64,000 nt of DNA from Fragilariopsis cylindrus CCMP1102 (taxonomy: Eukaryota > Bacillariophyta > Bacillariophyceae > Bacillariales > Bacillariaceae): assembly GCA_900095095.1 (NCBI GenBank), contig FMBT01000345.1, forward strand, positions 1 to 64,000. The letters are read 5' to 3'. Made by a program: the position numbers and the translations under genes. The notes below the pieces were generated by a model. That model was not told the DNA's origin. It made no database searches and saw only the letters and a list, made by a program, of their open reading frames with translations. Positions within the stretch are counted from its first letter, which is position 1; each line of letters starts with the position of its first letter. Positions 43,707 to 54,367 of this stretch are shown here, piece after piece.

Positions 43707-45466
43707 CTACTTAGTCCTTACTGTTTTCTTTCTGTCCATCCCTTTCATTTCACCTCTGAAACTCAGACCAGATACATTATGCTTGGTTCCACGGGATGTA
43801 AGCTTCCCACGCAATCCTTTGAATACATCTTCAAATTTAGTATGTACTGTTTTCTTCACTACATACTCAAACATTTTCTTCCTGTCACCCTCAGTAACAC
43901 ACTGAACCTTCTCAGATGACACTTTCCACATTTCCCACAATGGGGTGTTATTGAGTATGGCTTCCTTCTCTAATCTTAAAACTTCCATCTTTGACAGTAA
44001 TTTACCTTCAGTCACAGAGGATGATAAATTATCCATCAACATGTACCCAAATTCAAAAAACTCCTCCCTAACTAGAGTCATGTGTCCTCTATCTGATGTT
44101 CTCATTGTGTCATGGTAACAATTTTCCAAATAGTGGTCGCTTAAAGCTGCTTCACTCTTGTACATTCTCATTGCTGAAAGGAACTCAATTTCTTTAGTCA
44201 ATTCTGCATATTTCTCTTCATCATCATTACGTCTAAACCTTTCCTTCATTTTTGCTTTTCTTGCATGAAACACTGCCCAACCAAAAATAGAATTCACATC
44301 TCTATAGTGAAATGGCTTCTCTTTGTTACTGTTTTTTCTCAACAGCTCCGCCCGTTCAATCATGCCTGCCCACAACTTCTGTTCAATTGCTTCATCAAGA
44401 ATTTGAATAAGAGCTATTACTCCCATCCTGTTGGCAATGGGACATGTATCAGAAACAAGACCCTCCAAATTTTTCTTTTCCACCATTTCCCATATCTGGA
44501 ATTGATACGATACTGCCTTTTTTTCATCATCATTCTTTGCTCCTGATTTGGCGGCACCCGCTTTTGCAAGCATATTCACTAGTTTCCAATTAATTTGTTG
44601 GCACAGTGTATCAAAATGGCCTTCTTGTTTCCCATTCATTACACTTTCAAACCAACTTCTTGCTGGTCCAATACTAGACAACTTTGCAAGTTCTCTAAAT
44701 GAGTGAGTTTTTAATAAGAGAGATGAATAGCTCTCAGTAGTCTCTTCTGTTCCAACCATTTTCATAAATTGTCTCACACTGTCGTCAGCAGCAGCATCAC
44801 TATCTTTTGGGAAAATTAATACTTTGGTTCCCAGATTAGGTCCAATTTCCAAATCTCGGTTTTTAATCTGGTTGTTTAACCATTCTTCTCTTCTTTTTGG
44901 TCCTGTTGTTGAGTCGTATGGAGCCTTCTTCAATGTTTCATTTTCATTACTAATATCATCATTGGAATAGCATGTACTTTTCTTGGAAGCCATTTTAACA
45001 TCGGCCATTACGTTACTTGTTGTCAAGGCCTTTGAAATATCTCTTGCATTGTCTCTTGAAAGGGACCTCATAAGAGAGAAGAAAGCTTCAATTGAACTTT
45101 GATTGGAATGAAGGAAAGGCACAAACGCAATGGAAGTGTTTTTGGATAGCAAATTTTCTGCATATTCCAAAAAGCCTGTGATAGCCACTTTTAGGTTTCT
45201 ATACGTTATATGGGCTACAAACATCTGATGCTTCTTATCCACTACCCAAGCGAGCGGGTTGTTGTGGTTGTAGTTGCATCTCCCAATGGTGTTATTTCTA
45301 CTTCAGTTGCTTGAAGTGAATCACCATTATCACTTTCAATTTGTGGATCACAAAGATCACAAAAGGTATTAAAATTTTGTGCTTGAGCTTCCATCTTGAA
45401 AGAGTTGTCTTCAGCTCTAGCACTATTATCATTACTATCATTATTATTATTACTAATATTATTCAT
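43707..45466 (-). CDS. P-element/THAP9-like transposase C-terminal region (element C)
   Basis: A 511-codon frame (43707-45242) starts without ATG. LAWVVDKKHQMFVAHITYRN-type text continues upstream in the same frame, while a separate 74-codon ATG frame (45242-45466, acidic, CDLCDPQIE) overlaps its start, so a frame break or intron lies near 45245. The main frame has FVPFLHSNQSSIEAFFSLMRSLSRDN (residues about 40-65). This recalls the Q-D-x-[LI]-E-x-F-F-x-x-[IV]-R segment near the C-terminus of P-element and THAP9 transposases. The rest is helical, Lys/Glu-rich and not recognised. No THAP zinc finger or complete catalytic domain is visible, so this element copy is probably defective or relies on another source. 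Confidence 0.45.
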
Positions 45467-45867
45467 ACTACCAGTGTTGTTATTACCACTCTATAGTATA
45501 GAAATAATTAGTAAAAATCGGCAAAGCAAACAACAAAATGTGTGAGCAAATTTTGTATCAACAGCTCTGGTAGAAGTATTGCGCGTACGAGAATTCAGAT
45601 GGAAAGCCAGAGCTTAGCAGGCCATCCCACACCCCCATGTGGTTGATTGTTGTGTAGCACTATTGTGTATGTGCAAAAATTGATACTCTATCCGTAGATT
45701 CTGAACAACAATGTCGCTGCACCAAGACTGAATGTGGAATGAAATAAAATGCTTCTACCCGTAGTTTAAATTATACTACACTAAATATGTATTAGGCTAC
45801 TTGTTGTGTATGACTACTTGAAAAACTAATTCAATTTTACACTAGGCTCACTAGGCTAACTTTCAAT

Positions 45868-46230
45868 TTTTGCAGGCAACACATTCTGAGTTTGTACTAG
45901 TAAAGAAATCAAGGTTTCAATTTTTGCAGGCAACACATTCTGAGTTTGTACTAGTAAAGAAATCAAGGTTTCAATTTTTGCAGGCAACACATTCTGAGTT
46001 TGTACTAGTAAAGAAATCAAAGTTTGAATTTTTGCAGGCAACACATTCTGAGTTTGTACTAGTAGTAAAGAAATCAAAGTTTGAATTTTTGCAGGCAACA
46101 CATTCTGAGTTTGTACTAGTAGTAAAGAAATCAAAGTTTGAATTTTTGCAGGCAACACATTCTGAGTTTGTACTAGTAGTAAAGAAATCAAAGTTTGAAT
46201 TTTTGCAGGCAACACATTCTGAGTTTGTAC
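45868..46230. repeat. 57/60-bp minisatellite inside element C
   Basis: Six units plus a partial seventh. Each reads GCAGGCAACACATTCTGAGT, TTGTACTAGTA, AAGAAATCAA.GTTT and AATTTTT. The first units are 57 bp and later ones 60 bp because of an extra GTA. Copies are nearly identical, so amplification was recent. The last unit is interrupted by the piggyBac insertion, and its remainder (AAGAAATCAAAATTTCAATTT) lies at 49689 onward. Confidence 0.9.
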
Positions 46231-46242
46231 TGTATCCCTTAA

Positions 46243-49200
46243 TAGGAGTGCGCGCAAACGCGTATACGCACCTTCAAGGATCTTTTCGATGTACCAACTT
46301 CAGACATCAAAGTTTTGGTCAATACTAGGACCTAGGACTAACTTGATAGATGAAAAGTGATGTATATTGAATGAGGAGATAGGTTATGTCTTTGAATTGG
46401 GGTCTAAGACCTATTTTTGGATCTGGTTGACCACATTCAAAATTTTAGGGCAATTCGTATAGGGTTGAGGTTAAAGTTACCCCTTTTAACCCCAATATGA
46501 AAGTAATCTAGATAAATGTATATACAATGGTCAATCTTAGGAATAAAAACATTCCTGATAGATGTAGATTGTTCTACACTTAATAAGAAGAACAGATATG
46601 AACTTTATATTGGTTCAAAAACTAAATATTCTATGTCAAAAACTTATCTATTTGTTACTGTAGCTGTGTTTTTACTGCAACTAAGTCAAAGTGGGTGTGA
46701 AAGGTAGTGTAACAATCAATACACAAGTGAACATTACAACTTTCACAATACAATATTTCTCCCTGCTTCCTTGTGCCAGCCCAACGGTGTAGAGCACATT
46801 TTGGTCTATCTCCTTTCTTTCGCAAAGGAAGGTGTGATAGTGAAGTGTCAAATCGACACTTCAACAAACCATTTGGGGCAAGAGTGGAATCAGTACAAGG
46901 AGCACATCGTGGAAGCGAAGATGCTGTTGTTATTGTTGATACAGAGGAAGGAGACGAAAACAGCGATGATAAACCCGTCTTCTGTTCTTTACGAACAACC
47001 GGTGGTTCGTATGCTGGGTCAATCCAATTAAGCGCAATGTCCTTACGGAACTGATAGTGAGATAGTAGCTGTTTTTTATCCACACCTTCTGCCACATTCA
47101 CCTTGATATATACAACATACGCATTAGTTAACAATGTACCAAAGGCCCAGAACATGATGGCCCACCACCACTTTCGATTACGGATGTTGATATCCATACG
47201 GTAGCTGCCTCTCAACTGATCCGCAACATCAACATGTCCCATGGTGTGATTGTACTTGTGAATTACATTCAGACGCAAGAAACGGATGATTTCAGTCTTC
47301 TGGCTATCAACATTATACACTTTCTTTTCAACAACGACCCATTCAAGTACAACTGACACCATGCTCAGATAATGTACGGGCTTCGTATCATAGACACTAG
47401 ATGCGACAAGACATTTAACTACGTCATCACCTTGTAAATGCGCAGCCTTCACTGTACCACGAACAGCAATTAGTTTGTTACGATCTTTCACTTCCTCCTG
47501 GATAATGCACTTGGGTGCGCCTCTCCCCCCTTTCCTTACTACACCATGACACAATACCTGCTTTGGGTGTAGATAAGCAGCACGACAGAATGCTGCACTA
47601 TTGTACAGATTGTCCATTCCAATTTGATGATGACAATCACGAAGAGAATCAAACAACCACATAACACGCGAATGGAGTGGAGATAATTTCATATTTAAGT
47701 ACTTACGGGGCGCAGGATCGTTACGGAAATAATGTTGGTAGCAGTAACCTTCCTGACACAACGCATCACATTGAAAACCATCTCCTGCGTTTTTGTAGGT
47801 GATTCTCAACTTGTCTTGGTGATTACCCTGAAATCCAATTGTCATCTCATCAACAGACGCACATTCACCAAGTGATAGAGCTCTTGGGCCAATGTAATTC
47901 ATCCAGTCTAAGATTGGACGGATTTTCCAGTTGGGATCTACATCTCTTGATGGAACAGGTAGTGCTGGATTTTGTAAGGAGAGGAATGCCTTGACTTGCT
48001 TGTGTTTGCGAAAAGCATTAGGCCCAAATGAATTGGAGATAAAATCGTTTCCGTTGACTGGATCAATGCGTTGGGGATTGAACTTGTACTCAGCTCTTGG
48101 TGACGGCGATAGTCCATGAAAAATATAGAATGCACACGAATGCTTTCGTATTTGATCAATAGAGAAGGCAGTATATTCACCTTTGTAATATGAATTACCA
48201 GCATCAGCATAGATGGCCTTTGTAGCAGTCCACTGCATCATTTTTTCAAACGAGAAAGAACCAGGCCCTTTTTGTTTTTTACTTTTGAACGGCAATAAAA
48301 TATTTGCATATTCGTGAGGTTTGGTTCTTTTTGATAGGTTATACTCCTTAATAAAAGCAGGGTTGACAACAGCACATGTTCTTGGAACTACCTTTGTCAA
48401 TGGCACACCGTTCCTATCATGGCGGATACTTCTTGTTTTGTTCCTTCCTCTACCCTCTGCTAAAACATATGCTGTTGTCGTACCTGCAAAAACTGGTACG
48501 TCAAAACGATGACTGAAGTCGTGTTTCACGGGGATGTGAGCTGCATCTTCTTTGGGAACAGTTGGTGCACGTACTCGTTGGATCTTAAAAGTTGGATTAG
48601 TGGGTTCTTCAACAGGCGCATCATTTGCTTTTAATTCTTTCCAATAAGCAGTTTTAGCAAAAGATGATAGTCCATCAGTTGGATTCTTCTTCTTTGCTTC
48701 AATATCAGCCTCCTTCTTCTTGGCAAGTGATTCCATAGTATACTTGGGGAGCTTCTTCTCTAATGCTTTTATCAATCGTTCCTTTAATTTGAATTTAGCA
48801 CCTGAAGTCGGTTGCTCTCTTAGTTTCAATTCTAACTTTAACTGAACCGAACTCAATTTATTCATCTCATCTAAAAGAATTGGCACATGTACACCCAGTA
48901 CTACTTCATCAACGGGAGCAGCAAGATCTGGATCCTCATCAATTAGTTTTTCGGCTACAAAGCCTACACCATCATCATCATCTTCATCAAAGAGTTGTGG
49001 TCCTTCTTTATCAGTTCTATTATTGAATGGACCCATTTCTCCATCACTATCATATCCATTTTCGAATCCATCTTCTTTATTGTTCATATTGTTTAAACAC
49101 TTATCCCTGGGACTTGTATTTGGATTACAGATGATAGAAGTGGGTACTTCCTCCACTTCTACTACTGTATTGGGCGTTCGCGGATCAAAGTCGGCGCCAA

Positions 49201-49677
49201 CGATAGGACAATCGATATCGTTGATTATATCGTTAACGTCTATCCCGGAATCAATATCGTGGAGCCCATTATCAATGCCCTGGGGAGGTGCGACAGTACC
49301 AGTACCGGCAATCGCTTCTTCCATGATGAAGCAATTATCAAAAGCTTTTGCAGGGTGCTTCCTATATGTATAGTAAAGAGAATAAAAGAATTCAGGTGTC
49401 TTTTTGATACAGTTAAGACGTCCAATGGAACGGTATTGTAATGGATGAATGGAAAGAGCTTGAAGGCGCACCTATTTTGGAATCACAGTTTGCTAAGTGA
49501 AGAACGAATCATATCTTTTGATTGAAGTGAGCTAGGAGGATTTGGTAAAGTCTTTTAGTGGATAGAATTTTAAGAGGAATAAGATGGAGCTATCTGATTG
49601 GTTTAGAAAAGGAGTTCAAGGTATTCAACGGAAGCCCCAAAAACACGTTTGAAGGCGCGTATACGCGTCTACTCCTA
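46243..49677 (-). mobile_element. piggyBac-family DNA transposon, looks complete
   Basis: 3,435 bp flanked by TTAA (46239-46242 and 49678-49681), the obligatory piggyBac target. Terminal inverted repeats: TAGGAGT at each end, then ACGCGTATACGC.CCTTCAA. Outside the TTAA copies the flanks are TATCCC and GGGATA, so the target was either a 16-bp palindrome or the inverted repeats extend past TTAA. It contains one uninterrupted transposase frame and is inserted in the minisatellite of element C. Confidence 0.9.
46655..49471 (-). CDS. piggyBac transposase (DDE_Tnp_1_7), intact frame
   Basis: 938 residues. It cuts and pastes DNA at TTAA through an RNase H-fold DDD triad. D541 lies in SVDEMTIGFQG, D620 in GMDNLYNSAAF, and D748 in MGHVDVADQLRG. 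The following RNRKWWWAIMFWAFGTL helix and NAY are typical of the family. The C-terminus has a Cys/His-rich cross-brace domain (CAPC ... C.LHRW ... CESCNVHLCIDCY...H), the usual piggyBac DNA-binding zinc finger. The long N-terminal ~450 residues are acidic then Lys-rich, longer than in insect piggyBac (about 600 total). Spacing of the Asp triad (79 and 128) is close to the insect pattern. The open frame and matched ends suggest a young, possibly mobile copy. The first ATG gives MRLQALSIHPL; a later Met (about residue 50, MEEAIAG) is a plausible alternative start. Confidence 0.9.
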   Translation of the reverse strand: MRLQALSIHPLQYRSIGRLNCIKKTPEFFYSLYYTYRKHPAKAFDNCFIMEEAIAGTGTVAPPQGIDNGLHDIDSGIDVNDIINDIDCPIVGADFDPRTPNTVVEVEEVPTSIICNPNTSPRDKCLNNMNNKEDGFENGYDSDGEMGPFNNRTDKEGPQLFDEDDDDGVGFVAEKLIDEDPDLAAPVDEVVLGVHVPILLDEMNKLSSVQLKLELKLREQPTSGAKFKLKERLIKALEKKLPKYTMESLAKKKEADIEAKKKNPTDGLSSFAKTAYWKELKANDAPVEEPTNPTFKIQRVRAPTVPKEDAAHIPVKHDFSHRFDVPVFAGTTTAYVLAEGRGRNKTRSIRHDRNGVPLTKVVPRTCAVVNPAFIKEYNLSKRTKPHEYANILLPFKSKKQKGPGSFSFEKMMQWTATKAIYADAGNSYYKGEYTAFSIDQIRKHSCAFYIFHGLSPSPRAEYKFNPQRIDPVNGNDFISNSFGPNAFRKHKQVKAFLSLQNPALPVPSRDVDPNWKIRPILDWMNYIGPRALSLGECASVDEMTIGFQGNHQDKLRITYKNAGDGFQCDALCQEGYCYQHYFRNDPAPRKYLNMKLSPLHSRVMWLFDSLRDCHHQIGMDNLYNSAAFCRAAYLHPKQVLCHGVVRKGGRGAPKCIIQEEVKDRNKLIAVRGTVKAAHLQGDDVVKCLVASSVYDTKPVHYLSMVSVVLEWVVVEKKVYNVDSQKTEIIRFLRLNVIHKYNHTMGHVDVADQLRGSYRMDINIRNRKWWWAIMFWAFGTLLTNAYVVYIKVNVAEGVDKKQLLSHYQFRKDIALNWIDPAYEPPVVRKEQKTGLSSLFSSPSSVSTITTASSLPRCAPCTDSTLAPNGLLKCRFDTSLSHLPLRKKGDRPKCALHRWAGTRKQGEILYCESCNVHLCIDCYTTFHTHFDLVAVKTQLQ

Positions 49678-50243
49678 TTAAGGGATAAAAGAAATCAAAA
49701 TTTCAATTTTGTTCGGCGACCCTACCCTATACATATAGGCATGATTCTGAATTTTGTGGGCTTTGTAAGCATCGTTGAAATTATTACTAGTAGAACCGCG
49801 ACGAATTCGTACCCTGGGACATGGCAAATGCAACCAAATAAGGGAAAATATATGCTCTTAAAGTGTGTTTTTTGTTAAAAAATAACGAGGAAAAACTAAA
49901 TCATGTCCTAAAAAAAACTAAATCATGTCGTGAAAAAATTATTATGAAAAAAAATCCTATCCGTGTTTTAATCCACCAGAACGAACCGATCCACTAAAGT
50001 TAGTCGTGAATGGAGGTCAATGGTCAACCGACATAATTTGGCTCTTTCCACCAAGCAAGTTTAGGGGGTCAGAGCTGTAAAAGAAGTCAATCATAAATGA
50101 GGTTTTTTAATCACTTTTTAACTAGTACTATCTAGTGAAAAAAAATGCGCAAAAATTATTTGGGGCACAATTTCTTATTTGTGTACATCATAGCAAATAT
50201 CAAAATCGCGCAGTGACGCAACCCGTATAGATTATTACCCCTG

Positions 50244-50937
50244 ACTCACGATTTACTTGACTTGTTCGTAAGAATGAATGAATGACTGACTAAATAATTA
50301 AATTCATTCAACACACACAATACCAAGTTTTTCACATTTGGCATTATTTATTTCCATAACGTCTTGGCTTGCCTCAGAACTGCTACTGTAGCTAAATTAG
50401 TCTCTACTATTCTAGGCAGTATGCTAAACGCACCTTAGTACCACCACATGCATTGAAACAACCCAACAGCAACAACAACCATAATGACCATCACATTGTC
50501 ACCAAAGAAATTATATAGTATTAGGACATTCTGTCTATGAAAGATCTTGAATTCAAGTACGACTGAAAGATGAGGTTTTCACACAGAACAGTACTCACGA
50601 CTTACTTGACTTGTACAGTACGTTCGTAAGAATGAATGAATAACTGACTAAATAATTAAATTCATCACTCACACGCTACCAAGTTTTTTTTCACATTTTG
50701 GGAGAGAGAGGGGGGGGGCATTTCAAAAATAATAATAACATATCCTCATTTATTTCTTCATTGTCTTGGCTTGCTTGCCTCAGAACTGCTAGCTAAATTA
50801 GTCTCTACTACTCTGCATTAACAGCTGTTAATATACCACCCACCACATGCATTGAAACAACCCAACAGATGACCATCACATTACCACCAAAGGATTTATA
50901 TAGTAGGACATTCTGTCTATGAAAGATCTTGAATTTA
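50244..50937 (+). repeat. Tandem ~345-bp duplication flanking element C
   Basis: Unit 1 (50244-50592) and unit 2 (50593-50937) are similar throughout: ACTCACGA.TTACTTGACTTG, GTAAGAATGAATGAAT, CACCACATGCATTGAAACAA, CATTCTGTCTATGAAAGATC. A third partial unit ends at 43310, left of element C. Indels separate the copies, including a G-run insertion near 50710. Confidence 0.85.
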
Positions 50938-51179
50938 ATGGGAGCATTCATTCTCTGGATAGAATGCATATTCTAGCACTGTCCAAAAATCTAGTGTTTT
51001 CCCTTTGTATGTTTCTGAACCTAGGCCTGCGCAAAACACAATAATATGTACCTTCATAAGTTTATGTAATGTACATAATAATATCATTATTTGTGTAATT
51101 CTTTTTTCTTCTCCAGTTAGGATGCATGCGCAAGCACTGCAAAATATCCAGTGTTTTCTCTCCATATGTTTCCAAAGCT

Positions 51180-51425
51180 GAAGTGTAGCTAGGGCAGTGT
51201 AGCTGGTGCAGTGTAGCTAATGAATTGTAGCTACAGTAATTCAAAGTGTAGTGGAGTTTAGATTGTGTAGTTTAGCTAGTTGAGTGAGTGTTGCTACACA
51301 GTATTTTAGCTACAGTACTTCAAATTAGTGCAGTTTAGCTAGTGTAGTTAAGCTAATATAGTTTAGCTGGTGTAGTTTAGCTAATATAGTTTAGCTGGTG
51401 TAGTTTAACTAGTGGGGTGGAGTGG
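51180..51425 (+). repeat. GTGTAGTTTAGCTAGT minisatellite
   Basis: Roughly fifteen imperfect copies of a ~16-bp unit with the core GTAG(T/C)TTAGCTA.T or GTGTAGCTAG. Frequent substitutions; no coding sense. Confidence 0.7.
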
Positions 51426-52224
51426 AGCTACAGTAGTAGCTGCAGTAGCTGCATTATATTCCTTAGTCTTTTAAGCCTACTGGTACCTCACAATATAGGC
51501 TCACGCACAACACATCATCTTTTTATGAGATATCTTGTTCAGGACACAAAGCAGGGTAGAACTTACAGGAAAATGATTCTTTTTGGTCAGGGAGAGTTCC
51601 TCTACCTTACTATGTGTGTAATAGATAATAGTTCAAAAATATACAGTAGGCACTCTTTCAGTTCATGCACACATTATTTGCTAGAAGAACTTTTCTGGAA
51701 AATAAAGTTATGCAACCCATTATGTGTTTGGGGTTAACAGATTTTTACCCTATATTTTAGCTAAAATCCACTAAACATTATCTTGCACAAGGCGTACCAT
51801 GTGAACCAGAGGCCCTCTATTGGTGGGTTAGTCTATTTTATGAGTATTTGCGTGGATGTTCATGTCAGAATTGGTGTGGGAGCATTTTCCAACCAACAGT
51901 GACTATTTTAAGTACTATCTTTGATTGCTTTTTATACGAGATATTTTTGAAAACAGGAGTAAACTGCAATTACATCCAGAATAATGGTGGGTTGGGATGA
52001 TGATGCTTGTTTTCCATTTACAAGTAATATGTCCTAGTGAGGACAGTGAATCAATTCTGAGTTCTAATTTACCTGGTGGTATGTATAAATATTAATAATG
52101 ATGAAGAGCTGTGTTTTGGGCTGTACTCTTTCTTACTGTGTAGTGTGGGATGGTGTGTTTATTTCTTATTTTAATATATTGTAGAAATGACAATAACAAA
52201 TACAAGCTGTATCAATTTATCTTA
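51426..52224. other. Intergenic with an isolated R189 module at its left edge
   Basis: 51452-51512 carries the TATATTCCTTAGTC / TTTAAGCCTACTGGTACCTC / AATATAGGCTCAC module in direct orientation, inverted relative to the same module at 53660-53710. The rest, to 52224, holds nothing I can support. Confidence 0.5.
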
Positions 52225-53860
52225 ACAGATGTAGGTTGGAGATGGTTGGTTGGTGTTTCAATGCAGCAGACACCTACGAGCAGATATGGGTATGTTTTGA
52301 AATTCATTTTGCTGTTGTCCAAGATTTTTGACCAGAAATGAACACAAAATATCTCATTTGAAAGGGTTGCACAAGACAACACCAAATAGGTTGGGTGCAC
52401 TAATCATCCACATAATGTACTAGAATATTGTGTATGCCTCCTACAACTTTTCTGTTATTGTGGTTGTGGAATGAAATCCAGTTCACTGTTGTGGAAGGCA
52501 CAAAAATAACAAGATTTTCAATCAAAATGAACAACAAAATATCTCATTTGAAAGGGTTGCACAAGACAACACCAAATAGGTTGAGTGCACAATCATCCAC
52601 ATAATGTACTAGAATATTGTGTTTGCCTCCTACCACTTTTCTGTTCTTGTGGTTGTGGAATGAAATCCAGTTCACTGTTGTGGAAGGCACAAAAATAACA
52701 AGATTTTCAATCAAAATGAACAACAAAATATCTCATTTGAAAGGGTTGCACAAGACAACACCAAATAGGTTGAGTGCACAATCATCCACATAATGTACTA
52801 GAATATTGTGTTTGCCTCCTACCACTTTTCTGTTCTTGTGGTTGTGGAATGAAATCCAGTTCACTGTTGTGGAAGGCACAAAAATAACAAGATTTTCAAT
52901 CAAAATGAACAACAAAATATCTCATTTGAAAGGGTTGCACAAGACAACACCAAATAGGTTGAGTGCACAATCATCCACATAATGTACTAGAATATTGTGT
53001 TTGCCTCCTACCACTTTTCTGTTCTTGTGGTTGTGGAATGAAATCCAGTTCACTGTTGTGGAAGGCACAAAAATAACAAGATTTTCAATCAAAATGAACA
53101 ACAAAATATCTCATTTGAAAGGGTTGCACAAGACAACACCAAATAGGTTGGGTGCACTAACATCCATATAATGTACTAGAATATTGTGTTTGCCTCCTAC
53201 CACTTTTCTGTCCATGCGGTTGCAAAATAAAATTTGTTTTGCTAATGAGGTAGGCACACAAATAACAAGATCTATGATCAGAAATGAACACAGAATATCT
53301 CATTTGAAAGGGTTGCAGAGGACAACACCAGATGGGTTGGGTGCACTAGCATCAATTATAACTATACATACAAAATGCACATAATGCTTAGGTTTCTATG
53401 GAGGTTATGAAGCTGTAGGGCCACATTAACCAAAAAATGGGCCATTTAGGCCCCAAAACAGGTTTTTCCACTTTTGCACACACCTTAGCTGGAAAATCAA
53501 CACAAAGCACCAAGAGTTTGTTCCTTTTGGTATGTATGGTACACCCCATCCACATATTTTGGGATGATTCACCTTTTTAAGTGTACTGTATGTCCACAAA
53601 TCACTGCAAATGGGCCATTTGTAGGGGTTATTTGAGTTGTACTGTGTGTTAGCCTGCATTGTGAGATACCAGCAGGCTTAGGAGACTAAGGAATATAGTA
53701 GCTCTCCATCCAATAGGTCAATTGTAAACTTCTCAGTTTATTTTTCCAGAAAAATGACTCTTTAGGTGTATATACTTGATGCTAAAGTTGTTATGATTTA
53801 CTAGACTAACAAAATACTAGTAAAAATTGGCATGATTTAGTTTTTATATCAAGAATTCAT
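52225..53860 (-). repeat. R189 dispersed repeat, copy 4, with identical 189-bp units
   Basis: In reverse orientation it has the terminus block (53740-53860), the GACCTATTGGATGGAG module (53660-53730), the GGGCCATTTAGGCCCC spacer (53430-53650), and then tandem R189 units with cores near 52350, 52541, 52730, 52919, 53108 and 53296. Three units (52544-52726, 52733-52915, 52922-53104) translate to exactly the same 60 residues, so they are at or near sequence identity with a 189-bp period. The inner end (52225-52310) matches the tail of copy 3. Confidence 0.9.
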
Positions 53861-54367
53861 TTGACATGAATGAATCCCTATGTTTCAAAAATCTGTCGTC
53901 TTCGCTTGCTGAGGCTACTGTAGTCGACTTAGTCGAATAGACAGTGAAAACAAAACAACAACAAAAAACAAAGCAGGCAGGTCAGGCAGGGTGCGCCATG
54001 TCAAAATGAAAAAACACACGTAATAAAATGAATACCGATAAATTAATGTGTGATCGATTTATTACTGTATTTGTTCTATCTCTCTCATTTTGTGAAAATT
54101 TCATTTTCTCAACGCTGACTTCTTTCGTCGTCGTTTGTCAATATAGGTTAATAAAGGCATTATACAGCACAGCGATTGATGATTCTGGATTCAAATCATT
54201 CGTTTCTTTCCGTTGGCAATTCTTATATTGCTCCCTTATTCCTTTGCCACCGTCCTCAATTTTAATTCAATCCAATAAAAAAATTAGTAGCTAATAGCGC
54301 CATCCACTATTTGTGTTTCTATTATATCAGAACTAGTACTAGTACGGTACAGTACAGTTAGTGTGAT
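53861..54367. other. Intergenic, promoter side of the next gene
   Basis: No supported gene. A short CTAGTACTAGTACGGTACAGTACAG stretch lies just upstream of the ATG at 54368. Confidence 0.4.

Larger units (their letters stand above)
43311..50243 (-). mobile_element. Element C: DNA transposon with 8-bp target duplication, P-like
   Basis: 6.9 kb including a nested piggyBac. Terminal inverted repeats begin CAGGGGTAATAATCTATACG at 43311 and, inverted, at 50243. Similarity continues inward for about 150 bp (TATGATGTAC-CAAATAAGAAA, TTGTGCCCCAAATAAT). The flanks are ACTCACGA at 43303-43310 and 50244-50251, an 8-bp target duplication. A paralogous empty site (single ACTCACGA) exists at 50593-50600. 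CAGG-type ends with 8-bp duplications occur in hAT and P superfamilies; the ORF favours P-like. Core without the piggyBac is about 3.5 kb. Confidence 0.85.

Noticed and set aside
45868-46230. Regular 57/60-bp repeats as a CRISPR-like array
   Set aside because: No unique spacers: the whole unit repeats. The genome is eukaryotic.
43303-50251. Treating all of 43.3-50.2 kb as one large piggyBac element
   Set aside because: The outer ends have an 8-bp duplication and no TTAA; the TTAA-flanked ends lie inside at 46243 and 49677.
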